The notes below the pieces were generated by a model that ran no database searches, was not told the DNA's origin, and was given only the letters and a program-made list of their open reading frames with translations. Positions 18,004 to 27,435 of a DNA stretch of 64,000 nt are shown in pieces; within the stretch, counting starts at the first letter, position 1; each line of letters starts with the position of its first letter. The DNA comes from DATKQY01 sp035532475. GTDB taxonomy: Bacteria > Actinomycetota > Acidimicrobiia > Acidimicrobiales > Bog-793. The translations under genes and the position numbers were made by a program. Location: positions 56,613 to 120,612 of the forward strand of contig DATKQY010000059.1 in NCBI GenBank assembly GCA_035532475.1, in the 5' to 3' direction.

Positions 18004-18906
18004 CTACTCGAGCGGCACGACCGGCAGCGGCCCGAGCAGCTCGCTGGCAGGCGCCGGCATGTAGGAGAAGTTCTTCGCCCGAGCGCCCCCGTCGACGACG
18101 AAGTCGCAGCCGGTGATCAGCCTGGCGTAGTCCGAGCACAGCCACGCGACGCAGTGGCCGATGTCCGTCGGCGTGCCGGTCGTTCCCATCGGGACCACGG
18201 GGGGGCGGTCGCCGCTGTAGTGCGTGGGCCGGCGCCAGGGCTCGTCGCCGCCGCCGCCGCCGATCCGGCCACCCCGCCCCGTGAGCAGCGGTCCGGGGGG
18301 CCGGTCCGAGGCGAGGAGGTCCGGGTTGTCCGGGGTCGGGGCGGTCGGGGTGTAGCTGTTGACCCGAATGCCGTAGGGGGCGAGGTCCATCGCCGCAGCG
18401 CGCACGAAGTTGTTGACCCCTCCCTTGTGGAACGCGTAGGCGACGACCCCGGGGGAGGCGCTCCAACCGTGCGAGGACGAGATGCAGACGATCGAGCCGC
18501 GAATCTGGCGCTCGCACATCGAACGGGCGACGTGCTTGGTGTAGAGGAAGTTGCCGAGCCCGCTCACGAGCAGGGCCTTCGAGAAGTTCTCAGCGGTCTC
18601 GTCGAGGACACCCTTCCCGCCGAGGAGGGCGGCGTTGTTGACAAGGATGTCGATGCGCCCGTAGGCGTCGAGCACGGCCTGCACATTGGCGATGACCTGC
18701 TCCTCGACGGTGACGTCGCCCTGAAGCGCCATGCCCTCGTGCCCGTTGCGCTCGAGGCGAGCCACACAGGCTCTGGCGGTCTCGAGGTCGACGTCGTTGC
18801 AGGCGACCTTCGCACCGTAGGCGGCGAGGGCAAGGGCGACCCCGCTGCCGATGTTCGGGCCGGCCCCAGTGACGAGCGCGACCCTGCCCTCGAGGAACTG
18901 CTCCAT
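18004..18906 (-). CDS. Short-chain dehydrogenase/reductase
   Basis: About 300 residues, with AAAGGAGT before the ATG. Cofactor loop TGAGPNIGSGVA, NNAALLGG, catalytic ISSSHG serine and YAFHK (YxxxK) are present. Between the active site and the C terminus there is an insertion (~residues 190-240, Pro/Gly-rich) longer than in standard 250-residue SDRs. NDVDLE suggests preference for NAD(H). It precedes the O-demethylase gene and follows the LLM oxidoreductase, so it probably oxidises a hydroxyl intermediate of the same pathway. Confidence 0.88.
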   Translation of the reverse strand: MEQFLEGRVALVTGAGPNIGSGVALALAAYGAKVACNDVDLETARACVARLERNGHEGMALQGDVTVEEQVIANVQAVLDAYGRIDILVNNAALLGGKGVLDETAENFSKALLVSGLGNFLYTKHVARSMCERQIRGSIVCISSSHGWSASPGVVAYAFHKGGVNNFVRAAAMDLAPYGIRVNSYTPTAPTPDNPDLLASDRPPGPLLTGRGGRIGGGGGDEPWRRPTHYSGDRPPVVPMGTTGTPTDIGHCVAWLCSDYARLITGCDFVVDGGARAKNFSYMPAPASELLGPLPVVPLE

Positions 18907-18947
18907 GGTGACTCCTTTCTTCGGCCCACCGGCGGGCTTGGCCGGGC

Positions 18948-19874
18948 TCAGGCGAGCGCGGGCACGACCTCAGCGCCGAGCAGGCGGACGTGGTCGAGAT
19001 CCTCGCCGTCGTAGACGTGGAAGTAGACGACGTCCACCCCCCGCTCCCGGGAGGACTCGGCGTGGGCGATGACGTCCTTCGGCGTTCCGACGACCCCGTT
19101 GCCGAGCAGCCGCCGACCGGCGTCGCCGAGCCGGTCGCGGCGCGCCTCGGCCTCCTTCTTGGTACTGCCGCAGGACACCGGGATGACGGTCGAGATCGTC
19201 ACGCTCGCCGGGTCCCGACCGACCTCCTCGCAGACCCGCCGGAAGTTCTCGACCACTCCCCCCTCGGCAGCCGAGAGCGCGGCGTTGAACTCGTCGGCGT
19301 AGCGGGCGGCCAGGCGCGGCGTGCGGCGCGCGCCGACGCCGCCGATGATGATCCGAGGACGCGGACGCTGCGCGGAACGGGGGAAGTTGGCGCAACCCTC
19401 GATGCGCCAGTGGCGACCGTCGAAGTTGAAGCGCTCCCCAGGCGGGGTGGTCCACAGCCCGGTGATGATGGCAAGTGCCTCCTCCATACGGTCGAAGCGC
19501 TCGCCGGTCGGCGGGAAGGGGATGCCGAAGTACTGGTGCTCCCGCTCGTACCAGCCGGTGCCGAGCCCGAGCTCGACCCGCCCGCCGCTCATCGAATCGG
19601 CCGTCGCCACGGCGATGGCGAGCTGCCCCGGGTGACGGAAGGTGGCCGCGGTCATCAAGGTGCCGAGGCGCACCCGGCTGGTCTCGCGGGCGAGGCCCCC
19701 GATCGTGGTCCAGGAGTCGGTCGGCACGAGGCTCGTGTCGTCGGGGTCGATCCCGAGGAAATGGTCGGAGCGGAAGAAGGCGTCGAAGCCGGCCTCCTCG
19801 GTGGTCTTCGCCATGGCGACGAGCTGGTCGTAGGTCGCCCCATAGCGCGGCTCGAGCAGCACGCGCGCCCTCAT
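18948..19874 (-). CDS. LLM-class F420-dependent oxidoreductase
   Basis: About 308 residues with the luciferase-like TIM barrel: EEAGFDAFFRSDHFLG, VRLGTLMTAATFRHPG, ELGLGTGWYEREHQYFGIPF and RIIIGGVGARRTPRLAARYADE. The pattern matches the actinobacterial subgroup that uses coenzyme F420 rather than FMN. Such enzymes move hydride to or from alcohols, hemiacetals or activated C=C bonds. It sits 46 nt after the amidohydrolase gene and 41 nt before the SDR gene on the minus strand, within the presumed catabolic operon. Confidence 0.87.
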   Translation of the reverse strand: MRARVLLEPRYGATYDQLVAMAKTTEEAGFDAFFRSDHFLGIDPDDTSLVPTDSWTTIGGLARETSRVRLGTLMTAATFRHPGQLAIAVATADSMSGGRVELGLGTGWYEREHQYFGIPFPPTGERFDRMEEALAIITGLWTTPPGERFNFDGRHWRIEGCANFPRSAQRPRPRIIIGGVGARRTPRLAARYADEFNAALSAAEGGVVENFRRVCEEVGRDPASVTISTVIPVSCGSTKKEAEARRDRLGDAGRRLLGNGVVGTPKDVIAHAESSRERGVDVVYFHVYDGEDLDHVRLLGAEVVPALA

Positions 19875-19920
19875 GTCTCACCCGCTTTCCCCGGCACCCG
19901 GCCGGATCCGAACCGCCCGG

Positions 19921-20940
19921 CTAGGCGGCACCGCCGCCCTTTGGCGGCTCGATGCCGAGGAAGCGGAAGGCGTTGTTCCAACAGATGTCCTCGAGGACGT
20001 CCGCCGGTAGGTCCATCGAACGCAGGGTCTTGGCGATCGGCTGCTCCCTCGGCATCGCCGGGAAGTCGGTCCCGATGACGAGGCGGTCCTGGCCGAGGAG
20101 GTCGATCAAGAAGCGCAGGGCCCGACGATCGAAGACGAGCGCGTCGTAGTAGTACTGCCGGGCGAGCTCGGTCGGGGACGGCCCTTCGGTCTTCTCCTCC
20201 GTCGGCAGCTCGTCCCAGGTGCGCCCCCAGAACCAGTGCGCACGGGGCAGCATCAGCGGGAATCCACCGGCCCCGTGGCTGAAGCACAGGCGCAGGTTTG
20301 GGCAGCGCTGCGCCAGTCCGCCGGTCACGATCGAGGCGGCCGTGATGGCGATCTCCGTCGTGACGGCGAAGGTCGGCCCGGCCGCTCGGGTGAGCCGCTC
20401 CCCGAGCGTGGGGTTGAGGGCATGCACGAAGACCGGCAGCTCGAGACGCTCCGCCTCCTCGAAGAACCCGAAGAAGTGCTCGTCGCCGAGCGAGCGACCC
20501 CCGGCGTTGGAGGCGATCTCCACCCCCTTCAGGCCCATCGCCTTGACCTCGGCGAGCTCCGTCGCCGCCACCTCGGCGTCCTGGAGCGGCACCATGCCGA
20601 GCCCGAGCAGCCGGTTCGGCTCGGCCTCGCACAGCCGGACGACGAACTCGTTGACGCGGCGCGAGAGCTCGAGGCCCTCCTCGGCGGGAAGGCTGTAGTC
20701 GAGCAGCGGCGGCATCGGGGAGACGACCTCGGCGTCGACCCCGTTGGCGTCGAGCGCCTCAAGCCGGGCCTCCGAGGCGAAGAACGTCTGGCTTGCGCTG
20801 AAGCGCATCGGGCCGTTCTCGAGCAGCCGAGTGGCGGCGTCCTCGCCGGGCTCGACGCTCGGCCCCGGCTTGCCCTCGCCCTTTCCGACGGGCGCGAGCC
20901 GGTCGGGGATGACGTGCGCGTGCAGATCGACGATCATCAC
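19921..20940 (-). CDS. Amidohydrolase family 2 (ACMSD-like)
   Basis: About 339 residues. DLHAHVIP supplies the first two metal ligands (His7, His9), VHALNP the third, SHGAGG another histidine and GTDFP the conserved aspartate, so the mononuclear metal site is complete. The family contains carboxymuconate-semialdehyde decarboxylases, 5-carboxyvanillate decarboxylase and related hydrolases and hydratases in aromatic pathways. Its start is 6 nt from the alcohol dehydrogenase stop, so the two are probably co-translated. Decarboxylation or hydrolysis of an acidic intermediate is the best guess. Confidence 0.85.
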   Translation of the reverse strand: MMIVDLHAHVIPDRLAPVGKGEGKPGPSVEPGEDAATRLLENGPMRFSASQTFFASEARLEALDANGVDAEVVSPMPPLLDYSLPAEEGLELSRRVNEFVVRLCEAEPNRLLGLGMVPLQDAEVAATELAEVKAMGLKGVEIASNAGGRSLGDEHFFGFFEEAERLELPVFVHALNPTLGERLTRAAGPTFAVTTEIAITAASIVTGGLAQRCPNLRLCFSHGAGGFPLMLPRAHWFWGRTWDELPTEEKTEGPSPTELARQYYYDALVFDRRALRFLIDLLGQDRLVIGTDFPAMPREQPIAKTLRSMDLPADVLEDICWNNAFRFLGIEPPKGGGAA

Positions 20941-20946
20941 TCGCTC

Positions 20947-22035
20947 TCAGGCGCTCGGGCAGATCGCCACGTGCACGGCCTCCTCGCCCTCGACCTCTCC
21001 GGCGAGGGTCTCGATGGCGCGGACGGTGTCAGCGAGCTCGAAGGTGTGGGTGTGCATCCGCTCCAGCGGGAAGCGCCCCGACTCGATGATCTGGATCGCC
21101 TGGACGTAGGCCGTGGCGTCGACGCCGTAGGCCCCGACCATCGTGATGGCCTTGTTGATCAGGCGGTCGGTCTTGAGCTCGACGGCCCGGCCGCCCTTCA
21201 AGCCCGCGAGCACGACCCTGCCGCCGTGACGCACCGACTCGATGGCGTCGAGCACCGGCGCCGTGGCCATCGGGGTGAGCTCGAGCACGACGTCGGCCAT
21301 CTTCCCGTCGGTGATCTCGGCCACCCGCTCGACGGTGTTCTCCTCCTCGACGTTGATCGTGTGGTCGGCCCCGAACTCCTCGGCGAGGGCGAGCTTGTTC
21401 TTGTCCTTGGAGAGCCCGGTGACGATCACGGTGCCGGCGCCGGCAACCTTTGCGGCGATCACCGCTGCGATCCCCCGCTGGCCCGGCCCGAGCACCAGCA
21501 CCGTGTCGCCGAGCGTGGTCTGGCCGTACTCGACCGCCCAGCGGACCCCGGCTCCGAGAGGGTTGAACATCACCGCGGTCTCGGCCGGGATGTCCTTGCG
21601 CATCTTGTGCACGATCGAGTCAGGGTGCAGATAGACGTAGTCGGCAAAGCCGCCCCACAGCGATGGCGCCTGGTCGATCGGGGTCACGCCGTGGGCGCCG
21701 CGCCGGTTGCGGCACGCCTGGTAGTGACCGGTGATGCAGAGGTCGCAGGTATGGCAGGGGATGATGATCTCGAGGGCCACGCGCTCCCCCGGCTCGACGC
21801 CCCAACGCGCCGCCGCGCGCTCGCCGACCTCCTCGATGATGCCGAGCGGCTCGTGCCCGGGGATCGAGGGCCGGGCACCCTCCCGCCAGAGGTGGCCCTT
21901 GTACTGCTCGACGTCGCTGCCGCAGATCCCGCACGCCTCGAGCCGCAGCAGCCCGTCGTCGGGGCCGATCACCGGCCTCGGGAACTCCCGCATCTCCATC
22001 TGGCGCGGTCCGGACTGGACCATCGCCCTCACCAT
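20947..22035 (-). CDS. Zinc-dependent alcohol dehydrogenase (MDR family)
   Basis: About 362 residues from ATG 22035, which has GGGAG nine nt upstream; TTG 22044 is an alternative. Catalytic zinc ligands are in CGICGSD and GHEP; the structural zinc loop has four Cys in PCHTCDLCITGHYQAC. VLGPGQRGIAAV is the Rossmann loop, with a Gln where a Gly is more usual. MDR alcohol dehydrogenases oxidise alcohols or polyols with NAD(P)+. Followed directly by the amidohydrolase gene and preceded by an aldehyde dehydrogenase gene, giving an alcohol-to-acid pair. Confidence 0.88.
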   Translation of the reverse strand: MVRAMVQSGPRQMEMREFPRPVIGPDDGLLRLEACGICGSDVEQYKGHLWREGARPSIPGHEPLGIIEEVGERAAARWGVEPGERVALEIIIPCHTCDLCITGHYQACRNRRGAHGVTPIDQAPSLWGGFADYVYLHPDSIVHKMRKDIPAETAVMFNPLGAGVRWAVEYGQTTLGDTVLVLGPGQRGIAAVIAAKVAGAGTVIVTGLSKDKNKLALAEEFGADHTINVEEENTVERVAEITDGKMADVVLELTPMATAPVLDAIESVRHGGRVVLAGLKGGRAVELKTDRLINKAITMVGAYGVDATAYVQAIQIIESGRFPLERMHTHTFELADTVRAIETLAGEVEGEEAVHVAICPSA

Positions 22036-22133
22036 CTCGGTCAACTCCCGATGCCTCCCCAGGATCGTCCGCCCCTCAGGGCGCTCACTGCCGGCGTCCG
22101 CGCTGAGCCCGCGCTGCGCTCACGCCGGGGCGC

Positions 22134-23624
22134 TCAGACGTCCGCGTTGATGATCACGCTCTTCAGCTGCGTGTACTCGAGGATCGACTCCGCGCTCATC
22201 GTCCGGCCGAACCCGCTGTGCTTGTAGCCGCCGAACGGCGCCCCGATCACGCCGCCCGAGAAGGTGGTGTTGATCGCGACCTGTCCCGCCTCGATGCCCT
22301 TGGCCAGGCGGACCGCCCGGCCGACGTCACTCGTCCAGATCGAGGCGACGAGCCCGTACTTCGTGCCGTTGGCGATCTCAAGAGCCTCCTCCTCGTCGTC
22401 GTAGCTGAGCACCGACAGCACCGGACCGAAGATCTCCTCCTGGGCGATGCGCATCGTCGGCTCCACCCCGTCGAAGATGGTCGGTTCGACGAAGAAGCCC
22501 GAGTCGTACTTCTCGCCGCTCAGCTTGTGGCCGCCGGTGACGACCTTGGCGCCCTCCTCGCGGCCGATGTCGAGGTAGCCGAGCACGCGCGACTCCTGCT
22601 TGGCATTGATCAGCGGGCCCATGTCCACCTGCTCGTACCAGGGCCCGACCGTCACCTTCTCGAAGGCACCGGCAAGGGCGCTCACGACCTCGTCGTGGAT
22701 GTGCTGGTCGACCACCAGCCGCGAGCCAGCCGCGCACACCTGGCCGGTGTTGAAGGTAATGGCGCGCACGATGGTCGGGATCGCCCGCCCGAGGGGGGCG
22801 TCGCGTAGCACGACCTGGGGCGACTTGCCGCCGAGCTCGACGTGCAGCGGCACCAGATTCTTGGCGCAGGCCTCCATCACCTTGCTGCCGGTCTCCGGCG
22901 AGCCGGTAAAGCTCATCCGGCGGATCAGCGGGTGGACGGGTAAGGCGGCGCCCGCCTCGTGGCCGTAGCCGGTCACCACGTTGATCACGCCGGGCGGGAT
23001 GCCCGCCTCGAGCGCCAGCTTGGCGAGGAACAGGCAGGTGAGCGGCGCGTCCTCGGCAGGCTTGACCACGATGGCGTTACCCGCCGCGATTGCCGGCGCG
23101 ACATCGGCGATCATCAGCGAGCCCGGGACATTCCAGGGGATGATGCTGCCGCAGACGCCGTAGGGCTCCCGGAGCGTCATGCCGAGCATGTTCGGCCGCG
23201 AGGTCGGCAGCGTGCTGCCCGTGACCTTGTCGGCCATCCCGGCGACGTAGACCAGATTGCCGGGGATGCCCGACGGGCCCCAGTGGGGCCGGCCGACCTC
23301 GAGGCGCTCGATGAGGTCGATCTCCCGTTCGTGGGCCCGGCACAGCTCCGCCCACTTGTAGAGCAGCTGACCGCGCACGGTTGGACTTGTGTCCCGCCAG
23401 GCGGGGAAGGCGGCCGCGGCCGCCTGGACGGCGTCGTCGATGTCGCGCTCGGTGCCCCGCGGCACCTGGCCGAGCAGCTCCTGCGTCGCCGGGTTGATGA
23501 CGTCGATCCGCTCGCCGCTGTGGGCGGGGACCCATGCGTCGCCGATCAGGTGGCCACCCCCAGGTAGAAGGGTGCCGATGTCTAGGCGACGACTGTCCGT
23601 CTCGTGTGCCTCGGTAACGGCCAT
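22134..23624 (-). CDS. Aldehyde dehydrogenase
   Basis: About 496 residues; AAGGAG seven nt before the ATG. The NAD site (IIPWNVPG, FTGSPETGSKV), the general-base glutamate in VELGGKSPQ and the nucleophilic cysteine in NTGQVCAAGSR are all intact, and the C-terminal PFGGYKHSGFGR oligomerisation segment is present. Oxidises an aldehyde to its acid. It lies between the CoA-transferase and zinc alcohol dehydrogenase genes. Specificity cannot be read from sequence. Confidence 0.93.
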   Translation of the reverse strand: MAVTEAHETDSRRLDIGTLLPGGGHLIGDAWVPAHSGERIDVINPATQELLGQVPRGTERDIDDAVQAAAAAFPAWRDTSPTVRGQLLYKWAELCRAHEREIDLIERLEVGRPHWGPSGIPGNLVYVAGMADKVTGSTLPTSRPNMLGMTLREPYGVCGSIIPWNVPGSLMIADVAPAIAAGNAIVVKPAEDAPLTCLFLAKLALEAGIPPGVINVVTGYGHEAGAALPVHPLIRRMSFTGSPETGSKVMEACAKNLVPLHVELGGKSPQVVLRDAPLGRAIPTIVRAITFNTGQVCAAGSRLVVDQHIHDEVVSALAGAFEKVTVGPWYEQVDMGPLINAKQESRVLGYLDIGREEGAKVVTGGHKLSGEKYDSGFFVEPTIFDGVEPTMRIAQEEIFGPVLSVLSYDDEEEALEIANGTKYGLVASIWTSDVGRAVRLAKGIEAGQVAINTTFSGGVIGAPFGGYKHSGFGRTMSAESILEYTQLKSVIINADV

Positions 23625-23688
23625 CTACTGCTCCTTCCCACGTCGTGCATATCGGCGGGCGAGCGCCCCCCGGGCTGCGGTGCCGCTG

Positions 23689-25122
23689 TCAGGAGTCGAA
23701 GGCGTCCTGCATGATGCCGACCTCAGGAGCCACTTCGACGTGCATTCCCGTGAGCGCAACGACCTCTTCGACGGTGAAGCCCCTCGCGACCTCGAGGAGG
23801 TGGAAGGCACCGTCGACCCTTCGCAACAGGGCGAGGTCGGTGACGACGGTGTCGACGACCCCGATGGCCGTGAGCGGGTAGGTGCAGCGATCGACCAGCT
23901 TCGGCCGGCCGGAGCTGTCACAGTGCTCCATCGTGATCATGACGCTCTTCGCACCGACGGCGAGGTCCATCGCACCGCCGACGCCGCCGCCGGCCATCTC
24001 CGGGGTCGCCCAGTTGGCGAAGTCGCCGTTCTCGGCGACCTGGTAGGCGCCCAGCACCACGGTCGAAAGCCGGCCCGAGCGGGCGATCTCGAACGACGTC
24101 ACGCTCTCGAAGAAGGACGTACCTGGCTTCGTCGTCACGAACCAGCCCCCGGCGTCGTGGACGTCGGGGTCGAAGTCCTCCTCGTCGGCGAAGGATCCGT
24201 AGTCGAGGATCCCGTTCTCCGCATGGAGCACGACGTCCCGGCCCTCGAGATAGTTCGAGATGAGGTTCGGGATCCCTGCCCCGAGATTGACGTAGGTGTG
24301 CTCCTCGAGGAGCAGCGCCGCGCGCTGGGCGATCTCGGACCGGGTGAGCGCCAGCTTGTTGTCGTAGCTCCGGGCGCTCTGGGCCGCCCGGCTCGGGCGC
24401 ATCGGCAGCGTCTTGGTGTCCATCGTGTAGGTGCTCTGTACAACGCGAGCGACGAACGCCCCCGGGATATCGACGAGATCTGGAGGGATCTCGCCCGGCT
24501 CGACGATCTCCTCGACCTCGGCGATGGCAATCCGGGCCGCTTTCGCGAAGCTGACGTTGAAGTTGCGCGAGCCGCCGCGCAGCTGGATGTTGCCGAGGCG
24601 GTCGCCACGGTAGCCACGGATGAACGCGAAGTCGGTCGTGATCGCCATCTCGAGGACGTACGGCTTGCCGTCGAAGTAGCGGATCTCCTTGCCCTCGGCG
24701 ATCGGGGTCCCAAAGGCCGTCGGCGTGTAGAGCGCGGCCAGCCCGGCCCCGCCGGCGCGCATCCGCTCGACGAGGGTGCCCTGCGGGACGACCTCGAAAT
24801 CGAGCTGGCCGGCGGCGATCTGGGTCTCGGCCTCGGACTCACGAACCCCTGGTCGCGCCGAGAACGACGCGACGAGCTTGCCGAGCTGGTGGTTCTCCGC
24901 CAGCAGGTGGGCCGTTGCATGGCCCGGCTGGCCGAGCCCATTGCAGTAGACGGTCAGGCGCTTCGAGCCCAGCTCGCCGAGCGCGATGATCAGGCTTGAG
25001 GGGAAACGGTGCGCCAGCCCGAAGCCCGCGATCGCCACACTCGAGCCGTCGACCACGTCGGCCACCGCCTGTGTGGGGGAGCTCGCGATCTTGTTCATGC
25101 CTCGCGCATCGGTCGCTCCCAC
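23689..25122 (-). CDS. 3-oxoacid CoA-transferase, alpha-beta fusion
   Basis: About 477 residues. Residues ~1-235 match subunit A (VAIAGFGLAHRFP, FIRGYRGDRLGN) and ~245-477 subunit B (YVNLGAGIPNLIS); the catalytic glutamate is in HAENGILDYG. The two subunits, separate in most bacteria, are fused as in animal SCOT. It would activate a 3-oxoacid with CoA from succinyl- or acetyl-CoA. GTG 25122 has GGGGGTG upstream; ATG 25098 is the alternative. In the cluster it could feed the carbon skeleton into thiolysis, but no thiolase is in the window. Confidence 0.88.
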   Translation of the reverse strand: MGATDARGMNKIASSPTQAVADVVDGSSVAIAGFGLAHRFPSSLIIALGELGSKRLTVYCNGLGQPGHATAHLLAENHQLGKLVASFSARPGVRESEAETQIAAGQLDFEVVPQGTLVERMRAGGAGLAALYTPTAFGTPIAEGKEIRYFDGKPYVLEMAITTDFAFIRGYRGDRLGNIQLRGGSRNFNVSFAKAARIAIAEVEEIVEPGEIPPDLVDIPGAFVARVVQSTYTMDTKTLPMRPSRAAQSARSYDNKLALTRSEIAQRAALLLEEHTYVNLGAGIPNLISNYLEGRDVVLHAENGILDYGSFADEEDFDPDVHDAGGWFVTTKPGTSFFESVTSFEIARSGRLSTVVLGAYQVAENGDFANWATPEMAGGGVGGAMDLAVGAKSVMITMEHCDSSGRPKLVDRCTYPLTAIGVVDTVVTDLALLRRVDGAFHLLEVARGFTVEEVVALTGMHVEVAPEVGIMQDAFDS

Positions 25123-25429
25123 GCGCCACCCCCCATGTCGATCTGCCCTTCCAGTGACGCCTGCGAATCGCTACGCGTCACCACCCGCAACGACCCCCCT
25201 CGATATGCACCGTAGAGCACGCCGCCGAGCCTGTGCAACGCAGCTGCGCTGCACTTCGTGGTCGCCGGCGGCGCCGGCCGCGCCCTCCCGCCAGCGGTCC
25301 GCCCTCGCGGCGCTAGGAGCGGTCATCGCCCGCGGATTCGGCGCCCCGGTGGTCGATCCCGGCGAAACACCAGCCTGCAAGAGCGGCTCGGACCGGCTCG
25401 TGTGAGAGCAGGTGGGCGCGGGCCCACGC
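25123..25429. other. Intergenic region between metF and the CoA-transferase gene
   Basis: About 307 nt holding a near-perfect 20-bp palindrome (25234-25253, listed separately). No protein-like frame or terminator hairpin was found; a promoter for the CoA-transferase and downstream genes is likely here. Confidence 0.4.
25234..25253. promoter_or_regulatory. 20-bp near-perfect palindrome, candidate operator
   Basis: TGCAACGCAG / CTGCGCTGCA: nine of ten positions pair about the centre. It lies ~112 nt before the CoA-transferase start in an otherwise featureless gap. Size and symmetry suit a dimeric TetR- or GntR-type repressor, but no such regulator gene is in the block. Confidence 0.4.
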
Positions 25430-26305
25430 TCAGGCGACGGCGTCAGTGTCGGTGTCGGTCTCGGCTCCCACGACGCGACCCTGCCACGCGACGGTCGGGC
25501 CGATCTGGTTGAAGGAGAACAGGTGGAGCTGCTCGATCCTCAGCTCCGGGGACGTCAAGGCGTCGCCGAACTGGGTGAGCAGGCGCTCGGGGCGATAGGC
25601 GCCCATGCGGAGCATGTTCTGGAGGAAGCCGTGCTGCTTGGTGAGGTAGCGCACCGAGGAGCCGACGCCGATCTTCAGTGACAGATCCGCCAGCTTGGTG
25701 ACGTGCATCGGCGCAGCGAGCCCGAGATGCAGCGGCAAGTCGATCCCCGCGGCCCGCATCTGGTGCAACCAGGTGACCACCGCGCCGGCATCGAAGCACA
25801 GCTGGCTGACCATGTAGCTGGCGTAGCGCTGCTTTAGCTTCAGCGCCTCGAGGAGGACCTCGTCGGAGATGTTCGGGTGGCCCTCCGGGTAGCAGCCGAC
25901 GCCGATCGTCTCGAAGCCGTGATCCATCTGTGACATCGCCTCGAGCAGCTCGCCTGCCGAGGAGAAGTCGCCGACGGGCTCCGCGGCGTCGCCACCGATC
26001 ACGTAGAGGTGCCGCACCCCGAAGCCACGTATCCGCTCGATGAAGTACTGGAGCTCGGCCTCGTCTGCGACCTGGCGGGCAGCGACGTGGGGGATGACCC
26101 GGAAGCCCTCCTTCACGCACAGCTCGGAGTACTCGACGGTCCTGTCCAGGCCGAACTTCGGCGAGCAAGTCACCGTGACGAGCGTGCCGGGAGCCATCTT
26201 CGACAACTCGTCCCTGACGCCCTTCAGCGGGATGATCTCCACGTCGGCGTCGCGCACGAGCGCGCGCACCGCCTCGATCGTCTTGTTGTCCGGCCGACGC
26301 TTCAT
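25430..26305 (-). CDS. metF: 5,10-methylenetetrahydrofolate reductase
   Basis: About 291 residues from ATG 26305, with GGAAAG four nt upstream; a TTG at 26317 is less likely. TVTCSPKFGLDRT, VIPHVAARQ, LYVIGGDAAEP, IGVGCYPEGHP and CFDAGAVVTW fit the FAD-binding TIM barrel of MetF. The enzyme interconverts methylene-THF and methyl-THF. Beside a LigM-type O-demethylase its likely job is the oxidative direction, clearing methyl-THF produced by demethylation, as shown for MetF in the Sphingobium lignin pathway. The C terminus ends in a short TDTDTD run. Confidence 0.85.
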   Translation of the reverse strand: MKRRPDNKTIEAVRALVRDADVEIIPLKGVRDELSKMAPGTLVTVTCSPKFGLDRTVEYSELCVKEGFRVIPHVAARQVADEAELQYFIERIRGFGVRHLYVIGGDAAEPVGDFSSAGELLEAMSQMDHGFETIGVGCYPEGHPNISDEVLLEALKLKQRYASYMVSQLCFDAGAVVTWLHQMRAAGIDLPLHLGLAAPMHVTKLADLSLKIGVGSSVRYLTKQHGFLQNMLRMGAYRPERLLTQFGDALTSPELRIEQLHLFSFNQIGPTVAWQGRVVGAETDTDTDAVA

Positions 26306-26586
26306 CGGACTTTCCAATCCCTGTCGTCTGCTCGCTGCCTACTACCTGAAGACCGCGCCCGGCCTCGCCGGCGGGTGCGGGCGCGCAGCCGAGCGTCTTG
26401 CCGTGGCGCTCGACGTCTACGACACTGTCGACCGCCGCCGCTGTCACCAGGGTGAGGTGAGAAACCTGCGCAGTCCGCCATTACTCGAGGGCGCGACAGG
26501 ACCAGCCGTCAGCAGGGGGCGATCCGAGCCAGATCGCCTAGGCCAACTCGGCCCTCGCCGGGATGTTGGGCCGGCGGCGGCGCGCG

Positions 26587-27435
26587 TCATGGGCCTGGAA
26601 GGGGGAAGCTCGCCGAGCCGCCGCCGTCGAGCACGAGGTACTGGCCGGTCATGTACGCGCTGTCGTCGCTCGCCAGGTAGGCCACGGCACCCGCGATGTC
26701 CTCGGGGCGGCCCACCCTGCCGAGGGGGATCCGCCCGCCACGACGCTGGAGCTCGGCCTCGACGTCGAGGTCCGGATCCTCGCTGAGGAAGGCCCGGCTG
26801 GTCCCGACGGCGCCGGGTGCCACGGCGTTGACGGTGATGCCCCAGCGCGCGACATCCATGGCGAGCGCCCTCGTAAACCCGATGATCCCGGCCTTGGAGG
26901 CCGAGTAGGCCGTCGAGTAGGGAGCGGCGATCACCCCCGCCATCGAGGACACGGCGACGATCCTCCCCCAACGCTGCTCACGCATGATCGGCACGGCGGC
27001 GCGCGACATCAGGTACGTCCCCCGCAGGTTGATCCGGATCACCTCGTCCCACACCTCGACCGGCACCTGGAGGATCTCCCGCCGGTCGAGGCTCTGGGGG
27101 GCGGCGGCGTTGTTGACCAGGATGTCGAGGCGGCCGTGGCGTCCCACCGCCGCGGCGACCATCTGGTCGGCGTCCGCGACCTCGCCGATGTCCCCGGTGA
27201 CGGCGCTCGCCGTGCCGCCGGCCGCCGAGATCTCCTCGACAAGGTCATCCAGCCCCTTCCAGCCGTCGTCCTTCACGCCGACGATCTCCTGGCGCCGGTT
27301 GAGCACGCCCGTCGGCTTGCGATCCGCGACCACGACGGTCACCGCGGACGCCGCCAGGCGGCGAGCCACAGCCTGACCGACACCATCGCGCTTACCGCAG
27401 CCGGTGACGAGGGCCACCCGTCTCGGGTCGCTCAT
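26587..27435 (-). CDS. Short-chain dehydrogenase/reductase
   Basis: About 282 residues; the ATG overlaps the stop of the small CxxC gene by 4 nt. TGCGKRDGVGQAVA is the cofactor loop, VADRKP suggests NAD(H) or NADP(H) discrimination near strand 2, NNAAAPQS follows, and the active site is VSSMAG plus YSASK. An insertion at ~40-60 (around GVLNRRQEIVG) lengthens the cofactor region relative to a standard SDR. Translationally coupled to the UGSC-type module, so it probably acts with it. Confidence 0.88.
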   Translation of the reverse strand: MSDPRRVALVTGCGKRDGVGQAVARRLAASAVTVVVADRKPTGVLNRRQEIVGVKDDGWKGLDDLVEEISAAGGTASAVTGDIGEVADADQMVAAAVGRHGRLDILVNNAAAPQSLDRREILQVPVEVWDEVIRINLRGTYLMSRAAVPIMREQRWGRIVAVSSMAGVIAAPYSTAYSASKAGIIGFTRALAMDVARWGITVNAVAPGAVGTSRAFLSEDPDLDVEAELQRRGGRIPLGRVGRPEDIAGAVAYLASDDSAYMTGQYLVLDGGGSASFPLPGP

